64,000 nt of DNA from DASYDU01 sp050248495 (GCA_050248495.1 JBFWSG010000017.1:1-64000); one strand, 5' to 3'; counted from the stretch's first letter, positions 50,325 to 59,631 are shown. Numbers and translations: made by a program. The notes: generated from the letters alone by a model not told the origin.

Positions 50325-52652
50325 ATGTTTACTGGTCGATCGCTGGCGTTTTGTATGGCGTTCGTTTGGCTCTGGACAATTAGCGGTAGTTCTTCAGCGC
50401 AGACTCAGCTTCCACACCCCGACCCGAAGTTTCAAGGAAGGGTCGGCGAGACGCTGGCGGATTCGACGCCCAACTATCCTCAGCCACTCAAGGCGGCGAA
50501 GGGCTCGCCGAATGTTTTGATCATTCTCTTAGACGACGTAGGATTCGGCATGGCGGGTACGTTCGGCGGGCCGGTGCCCACGCCGAATCTCGACAAGCTG
50601 GCCGAAAACGGACTGAAGTACACACGGTTCCATACGACGGCGCTCTGTTCGCCGTCCCGCGCCGCATTGCTCTCCGGCCGCAATCATCACACTTGCGGCA
50701 CCGGCGTGATCATCGAGATGGGTACCGGTTTCCCCGGCTACACGGGCATCATTCCGCAAAGTTGTGCACTGGTGCCGAGAATCCTCGGTGACAACGGCTA
50801 TGCAACGGCGATGTTTGGCAAGTGGCACAATACGCCCGAGCCCGAGATCAGCCCCGCTGGGCCTTTCAACCGCTGGCCAACCGGCCTCGGTTTTGACTAT
50901 TTTTATGGCTTCAATCAGGGAGAAGCCGACCAATATCATCCGACGCTTTACCGCAACACGACTCCGGTCGATCCGCCGAAAACTTATGAGCAAGGCTACC
51001 ATTTCACGGAAGACATGACCGACGAGACTATTGCCTGGATCGGCAATACACGGGCGGCCGATCGCGACAAGCCGTGGTTTGTGTACTTTTCGACGGGCGC
51101 CGTGCACGCGCCGCACCAGGTGCCCAAGGAATGGCGGGATAAGTTCAAGGGCAAATTCGATTACGGCTGGGATCGCCAGCGTGAATTGACGTACGCAAAG
51201 CAGCTGGAAATGGGCATTATTCCGCCGGGCACGAAGCTCACTCCGCGGCCGAAAGAGATTCCAGCCTGGGATAGCCAATCCGACGAGGCAAAGACCGTCT
51301 ACGCGCGGCTGATGGAAAACTACGCCGCGTACATGGCACACACGGACTACCACATTGGCCGGCTCATCGATAATCTCAAAAAGTCTGGCGAACTCGATAA
51401 CACGTTGATCTTTTACATCGTCGGCGACAACGGCGCGAGCGCCGAAGGCGGATTGGAGGGCACTTTCAGCGAGATTGCCAGTCTGCTGGGGATTCAACTT
51501 GGTCTGGAGAGCACGATCCATCGGCTCGAAGAGATCGGCGGGCCGACGAGCGAGCCGCACGTGCCCGTCGGCTGGGCCTGGGCGATGGACGCACCGTTCC
51601 AATGGACGAAGCAAGTTGCTTCTCATCTCGGCGGCACGCGAAATCCGCTGGTAGTCCACTGGCCGAAAGGAATCAAAGCAAAGAACGAGCAGCGCACGCA
51701 GTTCCACCACGTGATCGACGTGGTGCCGACGATTCTCGAAGCTGCCCACCTTGCCGAACCGAAGGTAGTTGACGGGATTGAGCAGAAGCCGATCGAAGGC
51801 GTGTCGATGCTGTACAGCTTCGAAGATGCGGAAGCCGATGACCGCCGGACCACGCAGTATTTCGAGATGCTTTGCAATCGAGCCATTTACGATAACGGTT
51901 GGATCGCCTGCTCGCATTTCGGTACGCCCTGGGACACCGCGAGCCGCGGCGGGAACTTTCTTGACGCGCCTTGGGAGCTTTATCATCTGGATGAAGACTT
52001 TAGCGAAGCAAATGACTTGGCGCAACAAAACCCTCAGAAGCTGAGAGAGTTGCAGGCCAAGTTTCTGATCGAGGCCAAGAAGTACAACGTATTTCCGCTC
52101 GATCCGCGTTTTGCAGAGCGGATGGATCCGAAACTCCGCGTAGGCGGCGAACCGCCCACCTCGTGGACATACTTCGGCAATAGCGTGCGATTGCCAGAAC
52201 CGGTCGGTCCGCAGCTTTTCCCGCGGAAGCACTCGATTACGGCGGAAGTGATCGTGCCGAGCGACGGCGCCGAAGGAGTCATCACGTGCGCCGGATCTTA
52301 CTCGGCAGGCTGGTCGCTTTACTTGAAAGATGGCAAGCCGGTGTTTCGCTACACCTGTTTCGATATCGCCGACGAAACCATACCGTCGACGGTGCCGCTG
52401 CCGGAAGGGAAGGCGGTTGTTCGCTCCGAATTTGCGCCCGACGGTTCACCCGAAGGAGCCGGCACGTTGCGGCTGTACGTCAATGGCGAACCTGCCGGCG
52501 AGGGTCAGCTCAAGCGGACGCTCGTGCGCCACGGACTCGAACCCTTTGAAGTCGGACGTGACTCGATTACTGCCATTGATCCTACCTACAAAGACCGAGG
52601 CGATTTTCCGTTCACTGGAACCATCGAAAAGGTTTCGTTCGAGTCGGAGTGA
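50325..52652 (+). CDS. Arylsulfatase (second of a tandem pair)
   Basis: The 775-residue enzyme is a paralogue of the preceding one, sharing most blocks. The start at ATG 50325 has GGAGG 8-12 nt upstream and a signal peptide (AFCMAFVWLWTISGSSSAQ). The signature is LCSPSRAALLSGR with Cys108. Metal-binding text is LLDDVGFG and GDNGASAEGG. The C-terminal domain (GWSLYLKDGKPVFRYT) is the same type. Differences near the active site, such as HTCGTGV versus HSTAFAS, may give a different substrate. The OprB-like porin gene follows 232 nt downstream. Confidence 0.93.
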   Translation: MFTGRSLAFCMAFVWLWTISGSSSAQTQLPHPDPKFQGRVGETLADSTPNYPQPLKAAKGSPNVLIILLDDVGFGMAGTFGGPVPTPNLDKLAENGLKYTRFHTTALCSPSRAALLSGRNHHTCGTGVIIEMGTGFPGYTGIIPQSCALVPRILGDNGYATAMFGKWHNTPEPEISPAGPFNRWPTGLGFDYFYGFNQGEADQYHPTLYRNTTPVDPPKTYEQGYHFTEDMTDETIAWIGNTRAADRDKPWFVYFSTGAVHAPHQVPKEWRDKFKGKFDYGWDRQRELTYAKQLEMGIIPPGTKLTPRPKEIPAWDSQSDEAKTVYARLMENYAAYMAHTDYHIGRLIDNLKKSGELDNTLIFYIVGDNGASAEGGLEGTFSEIASLLGIQLGLESTIHRLEEIGGPTSEPHVPVGWAWAMDAPFQWTKQVASHLGGTRNPLVVHWPKGIKAKNEQRTQFHHVIDVVPTILEAAHLAEPKVVDGIEQKPIEGVSMLYSFEDAEADDRRTTQYFEMLCNRAIYDNGWIACSHFGTPWDTASRGGNFLDAPWELYHLDEDFSEANDLAQQNPQKLRELQAKFLIEAKKYNVFPLDPRFAERMDPKLRVGGEPPTSWTYFGNSVRLPEPVGPQLFPRKHSITAEVIVPSDGAEGVITCAGSYSAGWSLYLKDGKPVFRYTCFDIADETIPSTVPLPEGKAVVRSEFAPDGSPEGAGTLRLYVNGEPAGEGQLKRTLVRHGLEPFEVGRDSITAIDPTYKDRGDFPFTGTIEKVSFESE

Positions 52653-52822
52653 TGAATTTGAGTGCCACGATGACAATCCTCGGCCCACAACTGGCAGATT
52701 GAGATTGACGGCGGGAATGGTCGCACCGGGCGAAAGCGCGGCCGGATAGTTTCACCAGCCGTTGCGGCCTCTTTCTTGAGCGCCAGATTTCGCGCCGGTT
52801 GCACTCGCAGCCGATAGCGCTA

Positions 52823-52852
52823 GAGAACCCTCCTTAGACGAGGGCCATTCTC
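52823..52852 (+). promoter_or_regulatory. Leader hairpin upstream of the porin gene
   Basis: GAGAA-CCCTC (52823 on) pairs with GAGGG and TTCTC (52840-52852) with a small internal loop, ending 32 nt before the porin ATG. It may be a leader or operator. No T run follows. Confidence 0.4.
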
Positions 52853-52884
52853 TCCCCCCAGTTCCGTGCACGGATGGCACGCCG

Positions 52885-54267
52885 ATGAACGCTCCGCGCT
52901 ACAGATCGGTCGGCAGGGTCCTGAGTTCCCTCACCTTGGCGGCGGCCTGCTCGCTGCCAATCTCGGCCGGGGCCGCCGAGACATACTGGAACGACGTTAC
53001 GTATCTCACGTCCGAACGGACGTTTGCCGATGTGGATGCCGGCCGGACACACGCCGATGACTTCGCGGTCCGCGACATCTCGTACTGCGACATGAGCCTG
53101 GCGAGCGGCTGGATGGAGCGGTTCCAATGCTGCCAGCAGCAAATGTCCGAGTCCGGAATTGTCTACAACGGCGATCTGGTGCAGTTCTATCAGGGCGTGA
53201 CCAGCGGCGGCGTAGAGACCGGTTTCGAATACGGCGGCAAAGTCGACCAGTTTCTGACACTCGACAGCACCAAGCTCGGCCTGTGGCAGGGCATGACGGC
53301 GGTCATGCACGTCGAGACGCGGTTCGGCGAAGATGTCAATCAAAAGGCCGTCGGTTTGGCGCCGGTCAATGTGGCGATGCTTTACCCGAACGCCGATGAG
53401 CACGACACGGCGATTACCGGCCTGCAATTTGCCCAGGCGGTAACGGATGAAGTGCAACTGACTTTCGGAAAATTCAATTCGCTCGACCTGTTCTACATGC
53501 TCTATCCCGAAACAGGTCGTGGCGTGAACGGATTTATGAACGGATCGATGGTCATTCCGCTGGCCGTCGCCCGGGTGTTTCCACTGTCGTTCTTGGGCGC
53601 CGGCGTGTTGAAGTTCGAGGGGACGCAAGCGCAGGGCGGCTTGATGGTATACGACCCACATAACTGCACTACGACGAGTGGATTTGAAAACTTGGGCGAC
53701 AACGGCGTGAATATCTTTGGCTTCTGGCGATTCTTCACCGAAGTTGGCGGGCTGCCCGGGTCGCATGCCTTCGGATTCTCCGGCGCGACGGGTGAATTCA
53801 CGTCGCTTGATCCGGAGGGATTTGTATTTGTGCCGGGCCAGGGAATCGTTGCCACTCAGCAGAGTAATTCTTGGGCGGCAATCTACATTCTCCAACAGCG
53901 GCTGTGGCAGGACGGCTGCAATCCCGATCGAAATGTCGGCGTTCTAAGCCAGTGGTGTATCGCGGACGAAGATACTAGCCCGTTTCAGTGGACGGGCAAT
54001 GTAGCGATCCAAGGCTCGGGATTCGTGGCGGCCCGTCCGAGCGATTCAGCCGGCGTGGGCTACTTTTACACCGGCCTCAGCAGCCAGTTTCAAAGCCTGG
54101 TCAGCCCAGTGCTCGATCTGCATGATCTGCACGGCGTAGAACTTTACTACAACGCGGCCCTGTCGAAGTGCTTTGGTCTGACATCCGACCTGCAGGTCAT
54201 CGAGCCCGCGGATTCGACGAACGACACGGCGGTCGTGTTCGGCCTGCGGGGCGTGGCAGTATTCTGA
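52885..54267 (+). CDS. Carbohydrate-selective porin, OprB family
   Basis: The 460-residue outer-membrane protein has a signal peptide (SSLTLAAACSLPISAGAAE). OprB-type text follows: GGVETGFEYGGKVDQFLTLDSTKLGLW, MTAVMHVETRFGEDVN (read as two short blocks), then AVTDEVQLTFGKFNSLD and the family end LYYNAALSKCFGLTSDLQVIEPA. The family forms channels for sugars and small organic molecules. It follows two sulfatase genes, so uptake of desulfated sugars is a good guess. A hairpin (54271-54288) follows the stop and probably ends the transcript. Confidence 0.85.
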   Translation: MNAPRYRSVGRVLSSLTLAAACSLPISAGAAETYWNDVTYLTSERTFADVDAGRTHADDFAVRDISYCDMSLASGWMERFQCCQQQMSESGIVYNGDLVQFYQGVTSGGVETGFEYGGKVDQFLTLDSTKLGLWQGMTAVMHVETRFGEDVNQKAVGLAPVNVAMLYPNADEHDTAITGLQFAQAVTDEVQLTFGKFNSLDLFYMLYPETGRGVNGFMNGSMVIPLAVARVFPLSFLGAGVLKFEGTQAQGGLMVYDPHNCTTTSGFENLGDNGVNIFGFWRFFTEVGGLPGSHAFGFSGATGEFTSLDPEGFVFVPGQGIVATQQSNSWAAIYILQQRLWQDGCNPDRNVGVLSQWCIADEDTSPFQWTGNVAIQGSGFVAARPSDSAGVGYFYTGLSSQFQSLVSPVLDLHDLHGVELYYNAALSKCFGLTSDLQVIEPADSTNDTAVVFGLRGVAVF

Positions 54268-54270
54268 GCG

Positions 54271-54296
54271 CTGCCTGAACGCAGGCAGATTTCTTC
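54271..54296 (+). terminator. Hairpin terminator after the porin gene
   Basis: CTGCCTG (54271-54277) and CAGGCAG (54282-54288) form a perfect stem with an AACG loop, followed by a T-rich ATTTCTTC. It is a weak intrinsic terminator. Confidence 0.55.
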
Positions 54297-54306
54297 ATTA
54301 GAAGGG

Positions 54307-54347
54307 TTGACTGATTTCACTCGCGACCATATAGTTTACTAGGAAAC
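54307..54347 (+). promoter_or_regulatory. marR promoter with operator palindrome
   Basis: -35 TTGACT (54307-54312), a 17-bp spacer and -10 TATAGT (54330-54335) form an excellent sigma-70 promoter. GTTTACTAGGAAAC (54334-54347) is a palindrome apart from its A/G pair and overlaps the -10. MarR-family proteins often bind such 14-18 bp A/T-rich palindromes, so autoregulation is likely. Confidence 0.7.
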
Positions 54348-54387
54348 CATTTGGACCGGCTTGTTGGAGAGGTGAGGGGGCAGGGCG

Positions 54388-54849
54388 ATGACGAGTCAAA
54401 TTGCGATCAGCGGCCTGGAAGAACACGTCGGCTATTGGCTGCGGTATGTCTCAAATCACGTGTCGCACTCGTTCAGTCAGAAAGTGGAAGCGCATGGCGT
54501 GACGGTGGCGGAATGGGTCGTGCTGCGCGAGCTGTTCGACGCCAACGACGTCAGCCCGAGTCAAATCGCGGAGCGACTGGCAATGACGCGGGGCGCGATC
54601 TCGAAGCTCGTGGAGCGACTCTGCCTGAAACGGCTGATCAAGCGAAAATCCTTGATTTCTGATCGCCGCTACCAATCGATTGCGCTCACGCCGGAGGGGC
54701 GAAAACTGGTCCCCCGGCTCGCCATGCTGGCGGACGAAAACGATCGGGAGTTTTTTGGTCACCTCGGCGCCAAAGACCGCCTCGCCCTGGTGGCCGTGCT
54801 GAAGGATTGCGTGGCACGGCATGGCTGGAAGGACTTGCCCGTCGAGTAG
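54388..54849 (+). CDS. MarR family transcriptional regulator
   Basis: The 153-residue regulator has the winged-helix domain of MarR proteins. It shows VTVAEWVVLRELF, then SPSQIAERLAMTRGAISKLVERL as recognition helix, and KRKSLISDRRYQSIALTPEGRKL as the wing with the DxR motif. It acts as a dimer and usually loses DNA binding when a small ligand or oxidant is met. It has its own strong promoter with an overlapping palindrome. The next gene (DUF1398) begins 31 nt later and is probably co-transcribed. It could also control the porin or sulfatase genes upstream. Confidence 0.92.
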   Translation: MTSQIAISGLEEHVGYWLRYVSNHVSHSFSQKVEAHGVTVAEWVVLRELFDANDVSPSQIAERLAMTRGAISKLVERLCLKRLIKRKSLISDRRYQSIALTPEGRKLVPRLAMLADENDREFFGHLGAKDRLALVAVLKDCVARHGWKDLPVE

Positions 54850-54880
54850 TTCAATCTCTGAAATCGGAAGGTGGAGTGGC

Positions 54881-55294
54881 ATGAATCAAGAACGTGTGTT
54901 GACGGTTTACGCTTGCGTGCGAGCGTCGCAGACTGGCGAGTGGCAGTTTCCCGAAATTGTCGCGCGGTTGGCGGCGATTGGCGTCGAGCGCTATCACGCA
55001 GATTACACGCGGCTGGAAAAGACGTTCTACTTCGATGACGGAGAGTCGATCGTGACGACAATCCCGCATGACGCCCAGGTCGTCAGCCATGACTTTTCAG
55101 CGCAAGCTGTCGAAGCGGCGGTGCGGCAAAGCCAACGCAACGAGCACACGTTCTCCGACTTTGTGCGCAAGACGATCGCCGCTGGATGCGTGGGCTACTG
55201 TGTACACATCGCGGGCCGCCATGCCGTCTACTTCGGCCGCAAAGGGGAAACACATGTCGAGCAATTCCCGAACGCGCCAACAACGATTGACTGA
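54881..55294 (+). CDS. DUF1398 family protein
   Basis: The 137-residue protein starts at ATG 54881 with GGTGGAG close upstream. Its text (GVERYHADYTRLEKTFYFDDGES, then AAVRQSQRNEHTFSDFVRKTIAAGCVGYCVHIAGRHAVYFGRKGE) matches DUF1398, a family of small proteins found also in enterobacteria. It has no signal peptide. The function is unknown. It is probably in one operon with the MarR regulator and may be its target. Confidence 0.85.
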   Translation: MNQERVLTVYACVRASQTGEWQFPEIVARLAAIGVERYHADYTRLEKTFYFDDGESIVTTIPHDAQVVSHDFSAQAVEAAVRQSQRNEHTFSDFVRKTIAAGCVGYCVHIAGRHAVYFGRKGETHVEQFPNAPTTID

Positions 55295-55307
55295 TGCCGC
55301 GCCGCCA

Positions 55308-56117
55308 TCACTCTGCGGTGTTCTTCTGCAGAAGCCAATCCGCCAACGACGGCCAGAATTGCGCCAACGTGAAGAGCAGCTTCGCTTTGATCGGAACGAC
55401 CAATTCTGGTTGACGCGCTTCGCAAGCGGCCAGAATCTTCTTGGAAAGAACAGTCGGATCGATCAGCGAGAGTCGCGCTCCGCCGCCGGGGCGGTGGGCC
55501 GAGTCTGGCACGCCAGCGGATTGATCGGCGTAACGCGGATTCTTGTCGTCTCGAGCGATGGGGCCGGGCGAAACCAGCAGCGTATGCAAATCACGCGGGC
55601 CGAGTTCCATCCGCAGCTGTTGCGCGAAGGCCGCGAGCGGAAACTTGCTGGCAGGGTAACCTCCGAGAAACCGCGGGGCACATTTGCCGGCCAGCGAGCC
55701 GACTAGCACCAGGTGCCCACGCGAGTGGACGAGGTCGGGCGTGAATGCCTGCGCGACGCGCACGGCCGACAGAAAGTTGAGCTCCCAGAGCTCGCGGAAC
55801 TTCTCGGGGTCCGTCGTAATCGCGTCGCCGCGCATCGATCGGCCCGCACAATGGGCCACGAAGTCGACGCCATGCCAACGTTCTTTCGTCGATATCGCCA
55901 GGCGTTCGACGTCGGCCGCTGCTGTCACATCCGCCGCGAATGTGAGCAGCTGTTCGCCGGCCGTCCGCAGTTCGGCAGCAGTGCGCTCGAGCGATTCCTC
56001 GCCGCGAGCCACGATGGCAACGCGAGCGCCGCGATCGAGCAGCACTTCGGCAAGCGCCCGGCCCAAGCCGCTGGAGCCGCCGACGATCAACGCGCGTTTG
56101 GATTGCCAATAGGACAT
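55308..56117 (-). CDS. Short-chain dehydrogenase/reductase (SDR)
   Basis: The 269-residue oxidoreductase shows the classical SDR motifs: the NAD(P) loop GGSSGLGRALAEV (13-25), the GSLAG segment with the catalytic Ser, and YPASKFPL with Tyr and Lys. Arg in VARGEES after beta-2 suggests NADPH use. A hydrophobic C-terminal segment (LLFTLAQFWPSLADWLL) suggests it touches a membrane, as in keto-sphinganine or lipid-related SDRs. The substrate is unknown. It is convergent to the DUF1398 gene. Confidence 0.92.
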   Translation of the reverse strand: MSYWQSKRALIVGGSSGLGRALAEVLLDRGARVAIVARGEESLERTAAELRTAGEQLLTFAADVTAAADVERLAISTKERWHGVDFVAHCAGRSMRGDAITTDPEKFRELWELNFLSAVRVAQAFTPDLVHSRGHLVLVGSLAGKCAPRFLGGYPASKFPLAAFAQQLRMELGPRDLHTLLVSPGPIARDDKNPRYADQSAGVPDSAHRPGGGARLSLIDPTVLSKKILAACEARQPELVVPIKAKLLFTLAQFWPSLADWLLQKNTAE

Positions 56118-56139
56118 AGGGCGTGGGATCAGGAAGCTT

Positions 56140-56166
56140 GTACCGAGTACCGAGTACTGGGTACTC
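56140..56166. repeat. GTACCGA tandem repeat / GTAC palindrome
   Basis: GTACCGAGTACCGAGTACTG is followed by GGTACTC. GAGTACC (56145-56151) and GGTACTC (56160-56166) form an inverted repeat. It lies in the short gap between the SDR gene and the DUF6174 gene and looks like a dispersed small repeat. Confidence 0.55.
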
Positions 56167-56174
56167 CGCTCAAC

Positions 56175-56741
56175 TCACTTGGGCTGAAAATACGTAACCC
56201 GCCAGTACACCTCCGGGCCGCCGCCGAACACGATGCGGTGGAAGCGGGCCGGATAGCCAAACTTCGGATCAAACGCGGCGCGGACCTGGACGCGGGCATC
56301 GGCGGCGAGGTCCATCTCATGCTGCGGATCTTGCGCGTTCTGCAGTTCAATCTCCAAGGTGTCAAACATCCCGGGCACCGACCACACATCCCACACGCGC
56401 CGCTGTGTCGGCGTGCGGCCATCCCGCTGCATGGCCACGGTGACGCCGTCGCGGACCTCGACGTGAACCGGGCCCGGCTGGGCCCCCTCGATCACCAGGT
56501 CGAGATCGTAGCTGGCCGGCCCGTTTTCTGCCCACAGTTTTTCGGCCGCCGAGAGGGTCTCCGGCGTCATCGCAGGCAGCCGCTCGGGGGCGAGCGATCG
56601 GATGGTCACCATCGCTGCCAGGACCAGCCCCACCAAGAGCGCAGCCGCGAGTGCGATCCGCGAGAGCCGAGCCCCGGGGCCGGCTGTCGTCCTCATTACA
56701 TCTTCATTTGCGGCTTGCATCGCGCGATTCGTAGCCGTCAT
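56175..56741 (-). CDS. DUF6174 family membrane-anchored protein
   Basis: The 188-residue protein has one hydrophobic segment (ALAAALLVGLVLAAMVTIR, about 30-48). The rest fits DUF6174: W-x-x-x-G-x-x-SYDL (ENGPASYDLDLVIEG), GPVHVEVRDGVTV, VWDVWSVPGMFDTLE, and the closing FDPKFGYPARFHRIVF. The function is unknown. The signal-anchor places most of the protein outside the cytoplasm. It lies about 58 nt upstream of the SDR gene on the same strand, so the two may be co-transcribed. Confidence 0.65.
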   Translation of the reverse strand: MTATNRAMQAANEDVMRTTAGPGARLSRIALAAALLVGLVLAAMVTIRSLAPERLPAMTPETLSAAEKLWAENGPASYDLDLVIEGAQPGPVHVEVRDGVTVAMQRDGRTPTQRRVWDVWSVPGMFDTLEIELQNAQDPQHEMDLAADARVQVRAAFDPKFGYPARFHRIVFGGGPEVYWRVTYFQPK

Positions 56742-57023
56742 GGTTATTTGGGATGTGCCGAAAGTGCGGGCAACACCAGAACTCTACCCGCACCGTGCGG
56801 CCCGCCAAATCCTGATGTTAATTCTGCGGACTTGGAGCGAAGTAAGGTTGTTCGGCGCTCCCAGGATAGAGCGTTGGAGCCGCAGGTCGCAAGCGCGGCG
56901 CTGAAATCCAGGTCAAACGACCCGAGTTACGTATTCCCAGCGGGCGGCGGTTCGGCAACAATCTAGACCGGTTTGAAGGTGTTCGAACAGGCGACGCTGG
57001 CCGAGGTAGCATTAGACCCTGCG

Positions 57024-58511
57024 ATGTACTCGCCCCAAGATATTCGCCGGCGTGCCCGGACCAAAATCGTGGCCACGGTCGGCCCCGCCTGTAGTTCCAT
57101 CGATCAACTCCGCGGCCTGGTCCAGTCGGGCGTGGACGTGTTCCGCTTGAACATGGCCCACGCCGAGCCCGACGTGCAGCAAGGCTACGTCGACATCATT
57201 CGCCGCCTGGGCGAAGAGCTGAACGAGCCGATCGCCATTCTGGTAGACCTTGCCGGCCCCAAGATTCGCCTCGGCGAGCTGCCGGACGACCGCATCTTCT
57301 GCGAAATCGACGAAGAATATGTATTCGTCAGCGGCACGACGACCAGCGCGCCCAACGAGCTCACCTCGACCTATGCTCCGCTGGTGAAGGAGCTGTCGGT
57401 CGGCGACCGCGTGATGCTCGCCGACGGCACCGTGAGCATGGTCATCCAGCGCAAGGAGCCGGGCAAAGCCATCGCCAAGGTGGTCCAGCGCGGCACGATC
57501 CGCAGCCGGCAGGGCATCAATCTGCCGGGCGCCAAGTTGAGCGTCCCCGCGATCAGCGTCCACGACCATCAACACGCGATCTGGGCCGCCCAGGCCGGTG
57601 TCGACTTTGTCAGCCTCAGTTTTGTGCGGGCACCGGACGAAGTGCGGGCGCTCAAGGACATTGTCCGCTCCGCCGGCTCGAGCGCGCGAATCGTGGCTAA
57701 GATCGAGAAGCGAGAAGCGCTGGAACGGCTGGATGAAGTCGTGCTGGCGGCCGACGCCGTGATGGTGGCCCGCGGCGACCTGGGCGTCGAGATCGACGTA
57801 GCCCAGATGCCCGTCGAGCAGAAGCGAATCATCCGCTCCTGTTCGCGGCACCAGCGGCCGGCGATCATCGCCACGCAGATGCTCGACAGCATGCACGACT
57901 CGCCGCGGCCGACGCGGGCCGAGGTGACCGACGTCGCCAACGCAATCCTGGACGGCGCCGACGCCTGCATGCTTTCGGGCGAGACGGCCGTCGGCAAATT
58001 CCCGCGCGAGGCGGTCGAGATGATGAATCGCATCGCCCTGGCTACGGAATCGAGCGTGCAGGACCGCCGGCCGCGCGAGCCGGAACCGCATCAGAATTCC
58101 GCCATTGGCCTCAACCCCATCACGCGGGCCGTCGTCCGCGGGGCAGGGGAGATGGCCTACGATTTGAAGGCCAAGCTGGTCGTCGTGGCTAGCCATTCGG
58201 GCCGCACAGCGCTCGCCGTCTCGCAGCACCGCAGCTTTGTGCCGACCGTGGGAGTGAGTCAATGCGAAGAGACGCTGCGGCTGTTCTGCCTGTACTGGGG
58301 CGTCACACCGCTAAGCAAAGCGCCAGCCACCGACGTGCAGGAGTTGATCAAGTACTGCGACGAATGGGCCTGTCGCGTCGGCTGCGCGATCAAAGGCGAC
58401 AGGATCGTGATCGTCGGCGGCTCCCATTTGACCGCCGGCGCGGCGCACGACGAAATGGTGGCCGGTGTGCACGACGTGGTCCTGGTGCACGAGGTCGAAG
58501 GACCGGCCTAA
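57024..58511 (+). CDS. pyk: Pyruvate kinase
   Basis: The enzyme makes pyruvate and ATP from phosphoenolpyruvate and ADP. The 495-residue protein has RARTKIVATVGPA, FRLNMAHAEP, ILVDLAGPKIRLGEL, the catalytic-Lys region VAKIEKREAL, VARGDLGVEIDV, QMLDSMHDSPRPTRAEVTDVANA and MLSGETAVGKFP. The C-terminal domain binds effectors in related enzymes. The first ATG is at 57024; in-frame TTG 56973 or GTG 56979 would add a short leader. None has a good ribosome site, so the start is uncertain by up to 17 residues. Confidence 0.95.
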   Translation: MYSPQDIRRRARTKIVATVGPACSSIDQLRGLVQSGVDVFRLNMAHAEPDVQQGYVDIIRRLGEELNEPIAILVDLAGPKIRLGELPDDRIFCEIDEEYVFVSGTTTSAPNELTSTYAPLVKELSVGDRVMLADGTVSMVIQRKEPGKAIAKVVQRGTIRSRQGINLPGAKLSVPAISVHDHQHAIWAAQAGVDFVSLSFVRAPDEVRALKDIVRSAGSSARIVAKIEKREALERLDEVVLAADAVMVARGDLGVEIDVAQMPVEQKRIIRSCSRHQRPAIIATQMLDSMHDSPRPTRAEVTDVANAILDGADACMLSGETAVGKFPREAVEMMNRIALATESSVQDRRPREPEPHQNSAIGLNPITRAVVRGAGEMAYDLKAKLVVVASHSGRTALAVSQHRSFVPTVGVSQCEETLRLFCLYWGVTPLSKAPATDVQELIKYCDEWACRVGCAIKGDRIVIVGGSHLTAGAAHDEMVAGVHDVVLVHEVEGPA

Positions 58512-58521
58512 GCGGAATCGC

Positions 58522-59631
58522 TTACCGATAGTGGCCCGGTTTACCGAAATTGCTCCGCGTGGCGGTTCGCGGGCGACGCGGCGTCGACGTGCGGCGGGGC
58601 GGTTCGCTGGTCGTGGTCGTGACGGCAGCGGTGGACTTCGGTGAATCTGGCTTGGCGGCCACCTTGTCGACCGGTTTTTCGGGTGACTTCGTCGCCAGGC
58701 TGGTCTGCTTCTTGAGCACCGAACGATCCTGGATTTTCGTGCTGGCCGCCAATTTCGCTTCCGACAGCTTCTCCTCCATCCGCATCACGTAGTGCATGCT
58801 GCTGGTGGGGCCGGCGAAGCCCAGCACCCGTTTGTCGACTTCGAACAACTGGCTCTCGATGCGGCCCTCTTCGATGGCGAAGCGTACCGTGCCTTTCATC
58901 AGCTTTTGCACGAGCTGAGATTCGATCTTGGCGTCGATCGGTGACAGAATCTGATAGGTGACTTCGATCGTGGCGATGCCGCTAGCGACGTCCTTCAGCT
59001 CGTAATGCCGGCGGGTTTGAATGTTCTTCGTGCCGCCCCCTTCCACGCTGACCACGACGTCGAGCGGCTCATCCCACGTCGCCCCGACGGCCACCGGCTC
59101 GTCGGGCAGTCGGATCACGACCTGGGCGTCCTTGTCGGCATTGGGCTGTTGCAGCTTGACGTTGCGGCTCTTGATCTCGCCGCGCGGCGTCATGTGGATC
59201 ACCGACAGCGGCACGTTGATCGCTCGGGCGGTATCTTCGTAGCCGGGCGGCGGCGTGCTATCTTTCTTGCTGTCGTATTCGACCGGCGCGCGGTTCGGCA
59301 GATGGTTGATCATGTGCACCTGCTCGACGACGTTCATAAACTCGATCTCGCCCGACGGCAAGACGTCGGTCACTTTCCAGGCTTTCACCGACTCGGTCTT
59401 GGTTTGAGCCTCTTGTGTCGTGTCGTCGATCGTGCTGCGGACCGCGGCGCGGTGATCGATGGCGTAGCGGAGCACGGTGCCCGTCTTGAGCTTGTATTCA
59501 AGATCGTACTTCGCGCCGTCGGCGATCGGCGTCACCTCGTCGGCACAAAGCGGCGCCGCTGCGAGCGCGGCAACAGCCCAGGCGAGCGGAGAGAATATCG
59601 TCAGTAGACGGCGTGAGAACGCGTGCGGCAT
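58522..59631 (-). CDS. DUF6263 family exported protein
   Basis: The 369-residue exported protein has a signal peptide (FSPLAWAVAALAAAPLCAD). Its front (YDLEYKLKTGTVLRYAIDH) and middle match the pattern I associate with DUF6263: PVAVGATWDEPLDV, ATIEVTYQILSPIDAKIESQ. The last 75 residues are low-complexity, rich in Lys/Ser/Pro/Thr and ending in basic RRTSTPRRPRTATRS, which could bind nucleic acid or cell-wall polymers. It follows nadK at 57 nt and probably ends the xseA-xseB-ispA-dxs-nadK transcript. The function is unknown. Confidence 0.7.
   Translation of the reverse strand: MPHAFSRRLLTIFSPLAWAVAALAAAPLCADEVTPIADGAKYDLEYKLKTGTVLRYAIDHRAAVRSTIDDTTQEAQTKTESVKAWKVTDVLPSGEIEFMNVVEQVHMINHLPNRAPVEYDSKKDSTPPPGYEDTARAINVPLSVIHMTPRGEIKSRNVKLQQPNADKDAQVVIRLPDEPVAVGATWDEPLDVVVSVEGGGTKNIQTRRHYELKDVASGIATIEVTYQILSPIDAKIESQLVQKLMKGTVRFAIEEGRIESQLFEVDKRVLGFAGPTSSMHYVMRMEEKLSEAKLAASTKIQDRSVLKKQTSLATKSPEKPVDKVAAKPDSPKSTAAVTTTTSEPPRRTSTPRRPRTATRSNFGKPGHYR

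Noticed and set aside
57012..58262. Minus-strand 416-codon frame opposite pyruvate kinase
   Set aside because: Antisense shadow of a conserved enzyme gene; no signal peptide or motif.
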